This document shows, piece after piece, positions 26,037-34,858 of a stretch of DNA of 64,000 bases. The position numbers were made by a program, and so were the translations under genes. The stretch comes from Ruminococcus callidus. Its GTDB lineage: Bacteria > Bacillota > Clostridia > Oscillospirales > Ruminococcaceae. Below the pieces are notes generated by a model, which did not search any database, was not told where the DNA came from, and saw only the letters and a program-made list of their open reading frames with translations. The DNA lies in contig NZ_JAJFCK010000001.1 of assembly GCF_020709055.1 (NCBI RefSeq), positions 1 through 64,000 of the forward strand, written 5' to 3'. The first letter of the stretch is position 1. Every line of letters starts with the position of its first letter.

Positions 26037-26618
26037 ATGCTGCATCATTTAAAAAGATGGGACCGCTCGCTGCTCTTGTGGATGCAGGAACATTTGCGAA
26101 AGGGCGGCGTCACACTTTTCATGAAAATCACCACATTTCTCGGAAATGGCGGTATCATTTGGATTGCTGCCTGCCTATGTCTGCTCTTTCGCCCTGAAGC
26201 ACGCCGTGCAGCTGCGTCCGGTTTGATTTCACTGCTCTTTTCTGTGATGATTAACAACGCAATGCTGAAAAATTTGGTGGCACGTATCCGCCCGTTTGAC
26301 CATATTCACGAACTCAAAATCCTGATTCGCCGGCCAAAAGATTTTTCATTTCCCTCTGGGCACACATCCAGTTCTTTTGCTGTTGCAACTGTTTTCCTCT
26401 GTATGCTTCCGCTTTGGATTGGAATTTCGGCATTGCTTCTCGCCTCGCTCATCGCATTTTCCAGATTGTATCTGGGTGCACATTATCCCTCTGATGTGCT
26501 GTGTGGCATGCTGCTGGGAATTCTGTTCGCATTCCTCGCACAAATTCTGGTTCACGTTCTGTTGGATAACTGCACATGGATGCCGGAGGCAATCCGCCTT
26601 TGGTTTCCGAAAGCGTAA
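26037..26618 (+). CDS. PAP2-family membrane phosphatase
   Basis: A 193-aa membrane protein with about five hydrophobic helices and the three PAP2 phosphatase motifs: KNLVARIRP (first, K-x6-RP), FPSGHTSSSFA (second, PSGH with the catalytic His) and SRLYLGAHYPSDV (third, SR-x5-H-x3-D). Such enzymes dephosphorylate lipid phosphates, often undecaprenyl pyrophosphate in bacteria, which would recycle the cell-wall lipid carrier; phosphatidate is the alternative. GGAAGGAG precedes the ATG at 26037. Monocistronic with its own promoter and a strong shared terminator. Confidence 0.88.
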   Translation: MLHHLKRWDRSLLLWMQEHLRKGGVTLFMKITTFLGNGGIIWIAACLCLLFRPEARRAAASGLISLLFSVMINNAMLKNLVARIRPFDHIHELKILIRRPKDFSFPSGHTSSSFAVATVFLCMLPLWIGISALLLASLIAFSRLYLGAHYPSDVLCGMLLGILFAFLAQILVHVLLDNCTWMPEAIRLWFPKA

Positions 26619-26639
26619 GTCTAAAAAGCCAAAATGGAA

Positions 26640-26685
26640 AAAGGTGTACAGCGCAAGATTTCTTCTCTGCGCTGTACACCTTTTT
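26640..26685. terminator. Bidirectional terminator between PAP2 and nadE
   Basis: AAAGGTGTACAGCGCA pairs perfectly with TGCGCTGTACACCTTT over a 12-nt loop, with T tracts at both outer ends. It serves both convergent genes. Confidence 0.9.
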
Positions 26686-26704
26686 GAATCAAAATTTTCT
26701 CGAA

Positions 26705-28636
26705 TCAGTCCAGGTTTTCCAGATCTTTCTGCCAAAGTGCAACACAGGCATCACTGGGCATCCGCCAATCGCCACGGGGCGACAGCGTCACGCTGCCGAC
26801 TTTCGGTCCATCCGGCAGGCAGCTTCTCTTAAACTGCTGGGAGAAAAAGCGCCAGTAGAACTTGCGGAGCCACTTCAAGATCACCGCATCATCATAGGCG
26901 CCCTCAAACGCATGCTTTGCCATCCGGTAAATCTTATGCGGTGCAAATCCGAATCGAAGCACATAGTACAAGAAGAAGTCGTGAAGCTCATACGGCCCGA
27001 CAATGTCCTCGGTCTTTTGCGCAATCGTGCCGTCCTGCTCCGGCGGGAGCAATTCCGGACTCACTGGCGTATCCAGCACATCCTGCAAAATATTGGAGAG
27101 TTCCTGCGGCGTCTGCGATGCCTCATAAGAAACCAAATACCGCACCAGTGTTTTCGGAATGGAAGCGTTTACCGCATACATACTCATATGATCGCCGTTA
27201 TAAGTCGCCCAACCCAGCGCAAGCTCTGAGAGGTCACCGGTACCGATGACAATTCCACCGGTCTGGTTGGCGAGATCCATCAGCACCTGCGTTCTCTCAC
27301 GTGCCTGAGAGTTCTCATAGGTGACATCATGAATCGACTCCTTGTGTCCGATATCCGCAAAGTGCTGCCGCACACTGTCTTGAATGGGGATCTCACGCAG
27401 CGTTGCACCATACGCCTCCGCCAACCGGCAGGCATTCTGATAGGTGCGGTCTGTTGTTCCAAAACATGGCATCGTCACAGCAACAATTCCGGCAGGATCT
27501 AGGTGACACAGCTGGAATGCGTGCACCATAACGATTAGCGCCAACGTGGAGTCCAATCCGCCGGACAACCCCACCACAGCAGATTTGCAGCCGATGTGCT
27601 TCAGACGGGTTGCAAGTCCGGTTGCCTGAAGCATCAGGATTTTTTCGCATCGCTGTGAGAGCATCTGACTTCCGTGGGGAATAAACGGGGTAGAATCAAT
27701 GTACCGGTTCATTGCTGTTTCTGTCAACGCCATAGAAAACGTTGTCTTTTGTACTGTATTCATCGGCTCAGAGAGAAACGTATTGGAACGGCGGCGTTCT
27801 CCTGCCAACCGCTGCACGTCTACAACCGCAGTAAGGATTCCCTGTGTAAACAGCTTCGACTCCGCCAGAATCGAACCGTTTTCCAGAATCAAATTGTGTC
27901 CGGCAAATACCATGTCCTGTGTAGACTCTCCAACGCCGGCATCAGCATACAGATATGCACACAACAAGCTGCCGGACTTTGCCTGAAGAATTGTGCGCCG
28001 ATAGTTCTCTTTTCCGATGATCTCATCGCTGCACGACAGATTGACGATAATTGTTGCGCCGGATTTTGCCATTGCCACAGAGGGCGTATCACCAACCCAA
28101 ACATCCTCGCAGATCTCTACTCCAAACGAAAAGTCGGGGAGCTCTGCACAGCTGAAAACTTGCAATGCGCCAAACGGAACCACATACACTTCCGCATTCT
28201 GATGCCATGTGACGGAAAGTGTCCCATTGGCATCCGGCCCTTTTGCAAAATGCCGCATTTCATAAAACTCGCTGTAGTTGGGCAAATTCTTTTTCGGCAC
28301 CAAACCCAAAAGCTTGCCGGCATAGCAGACGGCTGCGCAGTTATACAGCGCACCCTCCAGCGCATAGGGAAGCCCCACCACCAGAATTGCGGAAATATCC
28401 TTTGTTTGTTCCAAAATGTCTGACAGCGATATTTTTGCACCATTCAACAGGGTTTCCTGTAAAAACAAATCGCCGCAGGTATATCCTGTGAGGCAAAGTT
28501 CCGGAAACACCACCAATTTTGCACCATCAGCAGCTGCTTTTTGAAAAGCAGAAACAATCTGTTCTGCGTTATAAGTACAATCCGCCACACGAAGCGGCGG
28601 GGTTACACAAGCGACCTGAATCAATCCATCTTTCAC
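26705..28636 (-). CDS. nadE: Glutamine-dependent NAD+ synthetase
   Basis: A 643-aa two-domain enzyme that makes NAD+ from deamido-NAD+ using glutamine. The N-terminal nitrilase-like amidase domain (about 1-290) has the Glu of FPELCLTGYTC and the catalytic Cys in EICEDVW. The C-terminal synthetase domain has the P-loop VGLSGGLDSTLAL near residue 350. I favour a GTG start at 28636 (VKDGLIQVA), because relatives begin MKDG and the TTG at 28648 overlaps the AGGAG site; the AGGAG-to-GTG spacing of 12 is somewhat long. Final step of NAD synthesis, cytoplasmic. Confidence 0.93.
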   Translation of the reverse strand: MKDGLIQVACVTPPLRVADCTYNAEQIVSAFQKAAADGAKLVVFPELCLTGYTCGDLFLQETLLNGAKISLSDILEQTKDISAILVVGLPYALEGALYNCAAVCYAGKLLGLVPKKNLPNYSEFYEMRHFAKGPDANGTLSVTWHQNAEVYVVPFGALQVFSCAELPDFSFGVEICEDVWVGDTPSVAMAKSGATIIVNLSCSDEIIGKENYRRTILQAKSGSLLCAYLYADAGVGESTQDMVFAGHNLILENGSILAESKLFTQGILTAVVDVQRLAGERRRSNTFLSEPMNTVQKTTFSMALTETAMNRYIDSTPFIPHGSQMLSQRCEKILMLQATGLATRLKHIGCKSAVVGLSGGLDSTLALIVMVHAFQLCHLDPAGIVAVTMPCFGTTDRTYQNACRLAEAYGATLREIPIQDSVRQHFADIGHKESIHDVTYENSQARERTQVLMDLANQTGGIVIGTGDLSELALGWATYNGDHMSMYAVNASIPKTLVRYLVSYEASQTPQELSNILQDVLDTPVSPELLPPEQDGTIAQKTEDIVGPYELHDFFLYYVLRFGFAPHKIYRMAKHAFEGAYDDAVILKWLRKFYWRFFSQQFKRSCLPDGPKVGSVTLSPRGDWRMPSDACVALWQKDLENLD

Positions 28637-28716
28637 TTCTGTCTGCAACTCCTTTATACATCTTCTGAAATCAAAATTGCCCTGCTTTTTGGCAAAGACA
28701 ATTCTTCTCAGTTTCT

Positions 28717-28745
28717 ATTATACTCGAAAACCGCAAAAAAAGCAA
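28717..28745 (-). promoter_or_regulatory. Probable nadE promoter
   Basis: On the minus strand TTGCTT (28745-28740) and TATAAT (28722-28717) are 17 bp apart, starting 5 bp beyond the amidase stop. Confidence 0.5.
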
Positions 28746-28749
28746 GCTG

Positions 28750-29487
28750 TCAAATCATAATAAATTCGCTGCTTGCATAGCCGATTAGCCCTTGGTAAGA
28801 AACCACATCCCAATTTCCGGTTCTGCTATAAACTGTGACAAATGCACCGTTGGGAATCGACCCGATGATTTCACCTTGCATAGATGGAAATTTTCGCAAA
28901 TTTAGGTTGCTTCCATCTGTCACCACAGTTCCACGGAAAATCGGTCCCGCCTCCACGAGCGGAATTCCAAAATAATCGCAGAGGGACTGCGTCAGATTTA
29001 TTGCAATGTTGGTAAGATTCTCCCGAATCCAATTCGCATCCTGCTCATTGTCGTGATACCCAATTTCGCACAAAATTGCCGGTGCTTTGGTTTGCGTCAC
29101 TTCTCCCAAGGTTGTTGTTGGACGAGCAGTACATTTATCCGGCAGGGGATAAATGCTCATAAAATTGTTTGCTGTAATCACTGCAAGCTTCTGACTATAT
29201 GCATCGTATGGAGAGTAGTAGATATCAATTCCACGCAATTGCCCCGACAAATTTTCCGGTGCCGCATTGCTGTGCAAGGCGAGATGAACGTCGAAATATC
29301 CCGCATTGGAATCGGCAATTGCGCCTGCAACATTTCTCTCCGGATCATTGCGGACATAAGAAATTCCACTGGAACGAAGGTATGGTTCCATCCGATCTGC
29401 AAGTAGATTCATATATTCCTCTTCCGTTCCGCCGCCTGTGTAAGCGTTCCACTCCTGTGTGGAAGGACTCAAAAAAACACTTGGCAT
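28750..29487 (-). CDS. N-acetylmuramoyl-L-alanine amidase with C-terminal SH3 domain
   Basis: A 245-aa peptidoglycan amidase of the Amidase_3 type. The zinc-site residues visible are the Glu in GGGTEEEYM, the His in HLALHSNAAP and the catalytic Glu in ILCEIGYHDN. The first zinc ligand is not obvious in the SPSTQEWNAY opening. The last ~65 residues form a bacterial SH3 domain (NLNLRKFPSMQGEIIGSIP) for wall binding. There is no signal peptide, which suits a phage-endolysin-like or sporulation-type amidase. It is upstream of nadE on the same strand but nadE has its own promoter. Confidence 0.85.
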   Translation of the reverse strand: MPSVFLSPSTQEWNAYTGGGTEEEYMNLLADRMEPYLRSSGISYVRNDPERNVAGAIADSNAGYFDVHLALHSNAAPENLSGQLRGIDIYYSPYDAYSQKLAVITANNFMSIYPLPDKCTARPTTTLGEVTQTKAPAILCEIGYHDNEQDANWIRENLTNIAINLTQSLCDYFGIPLVEAGPIFRGTVVTDGSNLNLRKFPSMQGEIIGSIPNGAFVTVYSRTGNWDVVSYQGLIGYASSEFIMI

Positions 29488-29573
29488 ATTCCATAAGCCT
29501 CTTTTCTATCGAAAGATTTTGAAGTAACATACTTCTATTTTCAATTTATTCCGGCAGCTCGAAAAATGTTCCG

Positions 29574-29602
29574 TTGCATTCCGGCTTAATTTATGATACA
29601 AT
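29574..29602 (+). promoter_or_regulatory. Promoter of the YitT-family gene
   Basis: TTGCAT (29574-29579) and TACAAT (29597-29602) with 17-bp spacing, about 32 bp before the TTG start codon. A small palindrome GAAGTA-aca-TACTTC (29521-29535) lies in the same divergent region. Confidence 0.55.
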
Positions 29603-29633
29603 AAAGATAAGTTTCAAAAAGGAAGTGGTTGAT

Positions 29634-30566
29634 TTGAAAAACAACAAAATGGTCACGTCTATTCTGCACTATGCCATGATTACTGTAGGTATTATGATTT
29701 ACAGTATTGCACTGGAAATGTTTTTGGTGCCAAATTCTGTGTTGGACGGCGGACTAACCGGTATCGCACTCATGATAAATTATAAGACCGGCATTCTGCT
29801 TGGTGCAGTGACTTTCGTTCTCAACTTTCCCTTTGTCCTCTTGGGATGGCGCATGCTTGGAAAAAGATTTGCATTTTCCTATTTCTATGCAATGATTCTC
29901 CTGACTGTCTGCACAGCACTCCTGCATGATGTCAGCCCTATCACAGACAATGAATTGCTCTCCATTGTCTTTGGCGGAATTCTCCTTGGAATCGGTGTAG
30001 GTCTTGTCATCAAAGGCGGTGCATGTCTAGACGGAACAGAATTACTCGCCATGATCCTCAGCAAGAAAATCCCCGTTTCTGTCGGACAAGTAATTCTGGC
30101 AACCAATCTTTTGATTTTCTCCGTATCCGGATTCATGTTTGGCATTGACCGTGCACTCCTATCCCTGCTCACTTACATCATCGCCTCTAAATTGATCGAT
30201 CAGGTAGAAACCGGGTTCAACGAGGCAAAGCAAACCATCATCATTTGCAACGACGGAACTACGATTGCTTCTGAAATCTACGCCAAGCTCGGACGAACCA
30301 TGACCATTCTGGATGCACACGGTCTGATCAGCGGCAAAAAAGATATGATGTATTGCGTCATCACTCGTTTGGAACTAATGGAACTGCGGAGAATTGTTGC
30401 CAAATACGATGGCAGTGCATTCATTACCGTTTCGGATATTTCAGAGATCATTGGCAATCACATCAAGCAAACCTCGGAGCAAAAGACAGAGGAAATTGCG
30501 CAGCGTCCAGATTTCCGTGAAACACTGGAGGAAGAACAAAAGGAATTGGCTGAAAATCACAAGTAA
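29634..30566 (+). CDS. YitT-family membrane protein with DUF2179 domain
   Basis: A 310-aa protein with about five or six hydrophobic helices in the first ~190 residues (DUF161 region, including FLVPNSVLDGGLTGIAL and KGGACLDGTELLA) followed by a cytoplasmic DUF2179 domain (about 205-280) often found on YitT-type proteins. Function of the family is unsettled; a transport role is suspected. The AGGAAG site favours a TTG start at 29634 over the ATG at 29649. The Glu/Gln/Lys-rich tail is extended. Ends at a strong terminator. Confidence 0.85.
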   Translation: MKNNKMVTSILHYAMITVGIMIYSIALEMFLVPNSVLDGGLTGIALMINYKTGILLGAVTFVLNFPFVLLGWRMLGKRFAFSYFYAMILLTVCTALLHDVSPITDNELLSIVFGGILLGIGVGLVIKGGACLDGTELLAMILSKKIPVSVGQVILATNLLIFSVSGFMFGIDRALLSLLTYIIASKLIDQVETGFNEAKQTIIICNDGTTIASEIYAKLGRTMTILDAHGLISGKKDMMYCVITRLELMELRRIVAKYDGSAFITVSDISEIIGNHIKQTSEQKTEEIAQRPDFRETLEEEQKELAENHK

Positions 30567-30588
30567 GCATTCAAAAATCAAACATAGA

Positions 30589-30635
30589 AAAAGTGAGTAC
30601 CTCCATTCCACAGCGGAAAAGAGGTACTCACTTTT
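30589..30635. terminator. Bidirectional terminator between the YitT gene and dapB
   Basis: AAAAGTGAGTACCTC pairs perfectly with GAGGTACTCACTTTT (15 bp) over a 17-nt loop; flanking runs serve both convergent units. Confidence 0.9.
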
Positions 30636-30659
30636 CATTTCAATTTCTTTGAAAAATCG

Positions 30660-31415
30660 TTATTCCTGAACGAGTTGCTTCATGTCGTAAAGACCGGCCG
30701 GCTTTCCGCACAGGTAAACGGCTGCATTCACAGCACCAACTGCAAACACCGTCTTCGAAGCGGCACTGTGCGACAGTGTGATCACTTCATCCTGTCCGGC
30801 AAAAATCACATCGTGCTCTCCAACAATGGTACCGCCACGAATGGAATGCATTCCGATTTCCTTCGGATCACGCTTCATCCGTCTTGCATGGCGGTCATAC
30901 ACATAATGGTATTCGTTGTCCAGCGTTTCGTTAATGGCGTTGGCAATCATGATTGCTGTACCGCTGGGTGCGTCGATTTTCTGATTGTGGTGCTTTTCCA
31001 CGATTTCGATATCGAACTGACCGCCCAGCACAGTTGCCGCTTTCTTTGCCAGCTCTACCAGCAGGTTGATGCCCAAAGACATATTGAAAGTGAAAAATAC
31101 AGGGATTTGCTGTGCAGCCGCCTGAATTTTTCCGATCTGCTCCTCCTGATAGCCGGTTGTCGCCAGAACCAAAGCCACATTGTTCACCAGTGCATATTCC
31201 AGAAGTCCATCCAGAGAGGACGGATTTGAAAAATCGATGATGACATCCGGCACACTCGCCAGATCTGACGGCTTTTCTACAATCGGAAAATCTGCATACT
31301 TGGCAGTATAGGAATCGATTCCACCGATTACCGTACAATCCTCACGGCCCTGAATACAAGAGGCAACAGTATGCCCCATCTTTCCGTTTGCGCCGCAAAT
31401 TACAATTTTTGTCAT
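30660..31415 (-). CDS. dapB: 4-Hydroxy-tetrahydrodipicolinate reductase
   Basis: A 251-aa NAD(P)H-dependent reductase of the diaminopimelate/lysine pathway. The N-terminal Rossmann motif is ICGANGKMG, and the family signature is the EKHHNQKIDAPSGTA segment containing the catalytic His and Lys. The ATG at 31415 follows AGGCAGGA; an upstream in-frame extension is rejected. Last gene of the riboswitch-controlled asd-dapA-dapB operon, 34 nt after dapA. Confidence 0.96.
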   Translation of the reverse strand: MTKIVICGANGKMGHTVASCIQGREDCTVIGGIDSYTAKYADFPIVEKPSDLASVPDVIIDFSNPSSLDGLLEYALVNNVALVLATTGYQEEQIGKIQAAAQQIPVFFTFNMSLGINLLVELAKKAATVLGGQFDIEIVEKHHNQKIDAPSGTAIMIANAINETLDNEYHYVYDRHARRMKRDPKEIGMHSIRGGTIVGEHDVIFAGQDEVITLSHSAASKTVFAVGAVNAAVYLCGKPAGLYDMKQLVQE

Positions 31416-31449
31416 ATTCCTGCCTCTTTTCACGTAAACGTTGTTCTGC

Positions 31450-32343
31450 TTACTTTGCAATCATTCCATATGCTAGCAGAGTCTCACGCATTGCTTCCTT
31501 ATGCGCATCGCTCATATCCAGAAGCGGCATTCTGCACGGACCAGAGGGCATGCCAAGCTGGTTCATCGCATCCTTTACCGGAATTGGATTGACTTCCATA
31601 AACAGATCGTTGATCAAGCGCAGATACTTCAGCTGCAATTCCGATGCTGCTGCAAAGTTATTTTCCAAGCAGTACTGCGTCATCTGGTGAGTTTCCTTCG
31701 GCAAAACGTTGGACAGAACGGAAATAACACCCTTACCGCCCAGAGACATAATCGGAACGATCATGTCGTCATTACCGCTGTAGATGTCGATCTTGTCGCC
31801 GCACTTTGCAGCTACCTTTGCGGTATAGCCAATGTTTCCGCTTGCTTCCTTGATGGCAGCAATGTTCTTATGCTCTGCCAGTGCTTCTACTGTGCTAACA
31901 TCAAATCCAACACCTGTCCGGCTGGGAACATTGTAGAGGATGATCGGCAGATCTACACTATCTGCAATTGCGTTGTAGTGCGCTACAAGGCCACGCTGTG
32001 TGGTCTTGTTGTAATACGGGGTAACGATCAGCAGACCATCTGCACCAAGCTCCTGCGCTTCCTGAGAAAGCTCAATTGCATACTTGGTATCGTTGCTGCC
32101 GGTTCCGGCAATAACCGGAACACGGTTGTGCGTGTGATCGACTGCGAACCGGATGCACTGACGGTGCTCATCGTCTTCCAGTGTAGAAGATTCGCCAGTA
32201 GTACCACAGATGATGATCGCATCTGTGCCGTTTTCGATCTGAAAGTCAATGTTTCTTCCCAGACCCTCATAGTCCACAGTTCCATCTGCCAGCATCGGCG
32301 TAATAATGGCAACGCCTGCGCCTGTAAAAATTGTATTTTTCAT
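31450..32343 (-). CDS. dapA: 4-Hydroxy-tetrahydrodipicolinate synthase
   Basis: A 297-aa (beta/alpha)8 aldolase condensing aspartate semialdehyde with pyruvate, the first committed step to DAP and lysine. The substrate-binding GTTGES (about 45), the catalytic Tyr in YNVPSRTG (about 135) and the Schiff-base Lys in AAIKEAS (about 163) are present. The ATG at 32343 is preceded by GGGAGG; a 54-residue in-frame extension into asd is rejected. Lies 58 nt after asd. Confidence 0.96.
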   Translation of the reverse strand: MKNTIFTGAGVAIITPMLADGTVDYEGLGRNIDFQIENGTDAIIICGTTGESSTLEDDEHRQCIRFAVDHTHNRVPVIAGTGSNDTKYAIELSQEAQELGADGLLIVTPYYNKTTQRGLVAHYNAIADSVDLPIILYNVPSRTGVGFDVSTVEALAEHKNIAAIKEASGNIGYTAKVAAKCGDKIDIYSGNDDMIVPIMSLGGKGVISVLSNVLPKETHQMTQYCLENNFAAASELQLKYLRLINDLFMEVNPIPVKDAMNQLGMPSGPCRMPLLDMSDAHKEAMRETLLAYGMIAK

Positions 32344-32401
32344 GGTAATTACCTCCCAATGGTAATTCATTTGCAAAGAACTTGTTGCAATTCCAATCAG
32401 A

Positions 32402-33481
32402 TTAATCCATATAGCCCTTTGCTGCCAGCAGTTCTGCCAGCAGTACACCGCCGCCTGCTGCGCCACGGAGCGTGTTGTGGGACAGGCAGACAAACTTATA
32501 GTCAAACATAGTATCTTCTCTCAGACGGCCAACAGACACTGCCATACCGCCCTCAATGTTCCGATCCAGCTTAGCCTGCGGACGATCGTCTTCCTGGAAA
32601 TAGTGGATGAACTGCTTCGGTGCAGAAGGCAGCTCCAGATCCTGCGGAACACCCTTGAAGTCTTCCCAAATCTTCAGGATTTCTTCCTTCGACGGCTTCT
32701 GCTCAAACGATACAAATACAGCAGCAGTGTGTCCATCAGAAACCGGCACACGCAGGCACTGCGTTGTAATCAGCGGGCTGTCAGCGCTCACGATCTGACC
32801 GTTCTCAATCTTACCCCATACCTTCAGCGGTTCCTTCTCCGACTTCTCTTCCTCACCGCCGATATACGGAACGATGTTATCGAGAATTTCCGGCCAGCGC
32901 TCAAAGGTCTTACCAGCGCCGGAAATTGCCTGATACGTGCATGCCAGAACATTCTTGATGCCGTACTTCCGCAGGGGAGACAGCGCCGGCACATAGCTCT
33001 GAATGGAGCAGTTGGACTTTACTGCAATAAAGCCACGCTTTGTTCCAAGGCGCTTCCGCTGGCTTTCAATGATTTCAATGTGCTCCGGATTTACTTCCGG
33101 AACAACCATCGGTACATCCGGCGTAAAACGATGTGCAGAGTTATTGGAAACAACAGGGCATTCTGCCTTCGCATAGCGCTCTTCCAGTGCACGAATTTCA
33201 TCCTTCTTCATATCAACTGCGCAGAATACAAAATCAACCATGCCAGCAATCTTGTCTACGTCTGCAGTTGCGTCGAACAGAATCATATTCTTCATTGCTT
33301 CCGGCATCGGCTTCTGCATTGCCCAGCGATTGCCAACTGCTTCCTCATAGGTCTTTCCAGCCGAGCGGGGAGAAGCTGCCAATGCAGCCACATGGAACCA
33401 AGGATGGTTCTCCAGAAGCGTAGCAAACCGCTGGCCAACCATACCAGTTGCGCCGATAATGCCAACCTGATACTGTTTCAT
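32402..33481 (-). CDS. asd: Aspartate-semialdehyde dehydrogenase
   Basis: A 359-aa NADP-dependent dehydrogenase reducing aspartyl phosphate to the semialdehyde, the branch point for lysine, threonine and methionine. It has the GATGMVGQRF nucleotide-binding loop, the catalytic Cys in KSNCSIQS and the downstream GAGKTFERWPEI segment. Length and sequence fit the archaeal/fungal-type branch of Asd rather than the classical bacterial one. The ATG at 33481 has GGAGG upstream. It is the first gene after the lysine riboswitch and its terminator. Confidence 0.95.
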   Translation of the reverse strand: MKQYQVGIIGATGMVGQRFATLLENHPWFHVAALAASPRSAGKTYEEAVGNRWAMQKPMPEAMKNMILFDATADVDKIAGMVDFVFCAVDMKKDEIRALEERYAKAECPVVSNNSAHRFTPDVPMVVPEVNPEHIEIIESQRKRLGTKRGFIAVKSNCSIQSYVPALSPLRKYGIKNVLACTYQAISGAGKTFERWPEILDNIVPYIGGEEEKSEKEPLKVWGKIENGQIVSADSPLITTQCLRVPVSDGHTAAVFVSFEQKPSKEEILKIWEDFKGVPQDLELPSAPKQFIHYFQEDDRPQAKLDRNIEGGMAVSVGRLREDTMFDYKFVCLSHNTLRGAAGGGVLLAELLAAKGYMD

Positions 33482-33514
33482 TTCGTCATTCCTCCAAAAA
33501 ATTCTTAAAAATAT

Positions 33515-33536
33515 GAAAAAACCGGTTGAAAACCGG
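33515..33536 (-). terminator. Regulatory terminator of the lysine riboswitch
   Basis: On the minus strand CCGGTT-ttc-AACCGG is followed by six T residues, ending 34 bp before the asd start. It is the likely off-switch formed when lysine is bound. Confidence 0.75.
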
Positions 33537-33588
33537 CGGCTCATGCGATATAATAGAATAGAATGACGTGCACCAATTCAGTGCATCG

Positions 33589-33755
33589 CCGATAGCACTC
33601 CATCATAACGATGACAGTCATACCCCTCTTCGGAAATATGCCCAGAAGCTGTGTCACCGGTACAGCCTCTTCGGCACGCACGCCTTTTTGCTCTGCATTT
33701 CTTGCGGACTGGTATCCTGTCAGAACATACTCTTCGTGAGTGCGCCTCTACCTAT
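33589..33755 (-). promoter_or_regulatory. Lysine riboswitch (L-box) upstream of asd-dapA-dapB
   Basis: Read on the minus strand, the leader begins AGGTAGAGGCGC and continues with AGAGTA, then CCGAAGAGG, then GACTGTCAT, and ends GGAGTGCTATCGG. These are the conserved blocks of the lysine riboswitch in the correct order. The 5' GGTAG pairs with the 3' CTATC to form P1. A terminator hairpin follows and the three downstream genes make DAP and lysine, which matches the known role of this class in switching off transcription when lysine is abundant. Confidence 0.92.
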
Positions 33756-33759
33756 TCCT

Positions 33760-33788
33760 ATCATATCATTTCTGTGGGAATTTGTCAA
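33760..33788 (-). promoter_or_regulatory. Promoter of the asd-dapA-dapB operon
   Basis: On the minus strand TTGACA (33788-33783) and TATGAT (33765-33760) are spaced by 17 bp, placing the transcription start just before the riboswitch P1 stem. Confidence 0.75.
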
Positions 33789-33817
33789 TATTAATTTTCG
33801 AAAAACAGGAGATACCC

Positions 33818-34858
33818 ATGAAAAAATCAGATTTTTATTACAATTTGCCGGAAGAACTCATCGCACAGACGCCCATTGAGCCACGAGATCACTCCCGTCT
33901 GATGCAGATTGACCGAAACACAGGCGAAATCCAGCACAAGCATTTTTATGATCTCTATGACATCCTGCAGCCTGGTGATCTGCTTGTCATGAATGACTCC
34001 CGTGTTTTGCCGGCACGTCTGTATGGAGAGAAAGTAGATAACGGTACCTTTATTGAATTTTTGCTCTTGGAGCAAAAAGGGGAGAAGCTCTGGGAAATCA
34101 TTTGCCGTCCCGGAAAAAAAGCAAAGGTCGGCGTGAAGTTTTCCTTTGGCGGCGGACGACTGATCGGCGAAGTGGTAGAAGTAAAGCCGGACGGAAACCG
34201 CATCGTGCAGTTTACCTGTGAGGGAAACTTTTACACTGCACTGGAAGAAATCGGACAAATGCCGCTTCCGCCGTACATCCACGAAAAACTGAAAGACAAG
34301 GAGCGTTACCAGACGGTTTACTCCAAGGAACTCGGTTCCGCAGCGGCACCGACAGCCGGACTGCATTTCACAAAAGATATGCTGAAGAAGCTGAAAGAGA
34401 AAGGTGTAAACGAAGCCTATGTGACACTGCATGTTGGCCTGGGAACATTCCGTCCGGTAAAGGAAGATGATGTCCTGCAGCACCAGATGCACAGCGAGCA
34501 CTACCATCTTCCGCAGGAAACTGTAGATATGATTCGTGAAACAAAGAAAAACGGCGGTCGTGTTATTGCAGTCGGAACTACCTCTTGCCGGACACTGGAA
34601 GCCGTTGCAACTGCACATCACGGCGAACTGGTAGCAGAAGACGGCTATACGGATATTTTCATCTATCCCGGCTATCAGTTTAAGGTGCTGGATGGCTTGA
34701 TTACAAATTTTCACTTGCCGGAAAGCACTTTGATTATGCTGATCTCTGCATTTCTGGGATATGAAAAGACCATGCACGCCTACGAGATCGCTGTACAGGA
34801 AAAATACCGCTTCTTCAGCTTTGGCGATGCTATGTGCATTCTGCCAGAGACTAACTAA
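33818..34858 (+). CDS. queA: tRNA preQ1(34) S-adenosylmethionine ribosyltransferase-isomerase
   Basis: A 346-aa enzyme that transfers the ribosyl part of SAM to preQ1 in tRNA, the penultimate step to queuosine. Typical elements are the opening [14 protein letters not shown], the [13 protein letters not shown] block, the [16 protein letters not shown] loop (here [12 protein letters not shown]) and [11 protein letters not shown]. The ATG at 33818 has AGGAGA upstream. It heads a queA-unknown-tgt operon, and its promoter lies in the same divergent region as the asd riboswitch. Confidence 0.96.
   Translation: MKKSDFYYNLPEELIAQTPIEPRDHSRLMQIDRNTGEIQHKHFYDLYDILQPGDLLVMNDSRVLPARLYGEKVDNGTFIEFLLLEQKGEKLWEIICRPGKKAKVGVKFSFGGGRLIGEVVEVKPDGNRIVQFTCEGNFYTALEEIGQMPLPPYIHEKLKDKERYQTVYSKELGSAAAPTAGLHFTKDMLKKLKEKGVNEAYVTLHVGLGTFRPVKEDDVLQHQMHSEHYHLPQETVDMIRETKKNGGRVIAVGTTSCRTLEAVATAHHGELVAEDGYTDIFIYPGYQFKVLDGLITNFHLPESTLIMLISAFLGYEKTMHAYEIAVQEKYRFFSFGDAMCILPETN

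Noticed and set aside
33568..33879. 103-codon plus-strand frame upstream of queA
   Set aside because: Lies across the lysine riboswitch on the opposite strand; better explained by the RNA.
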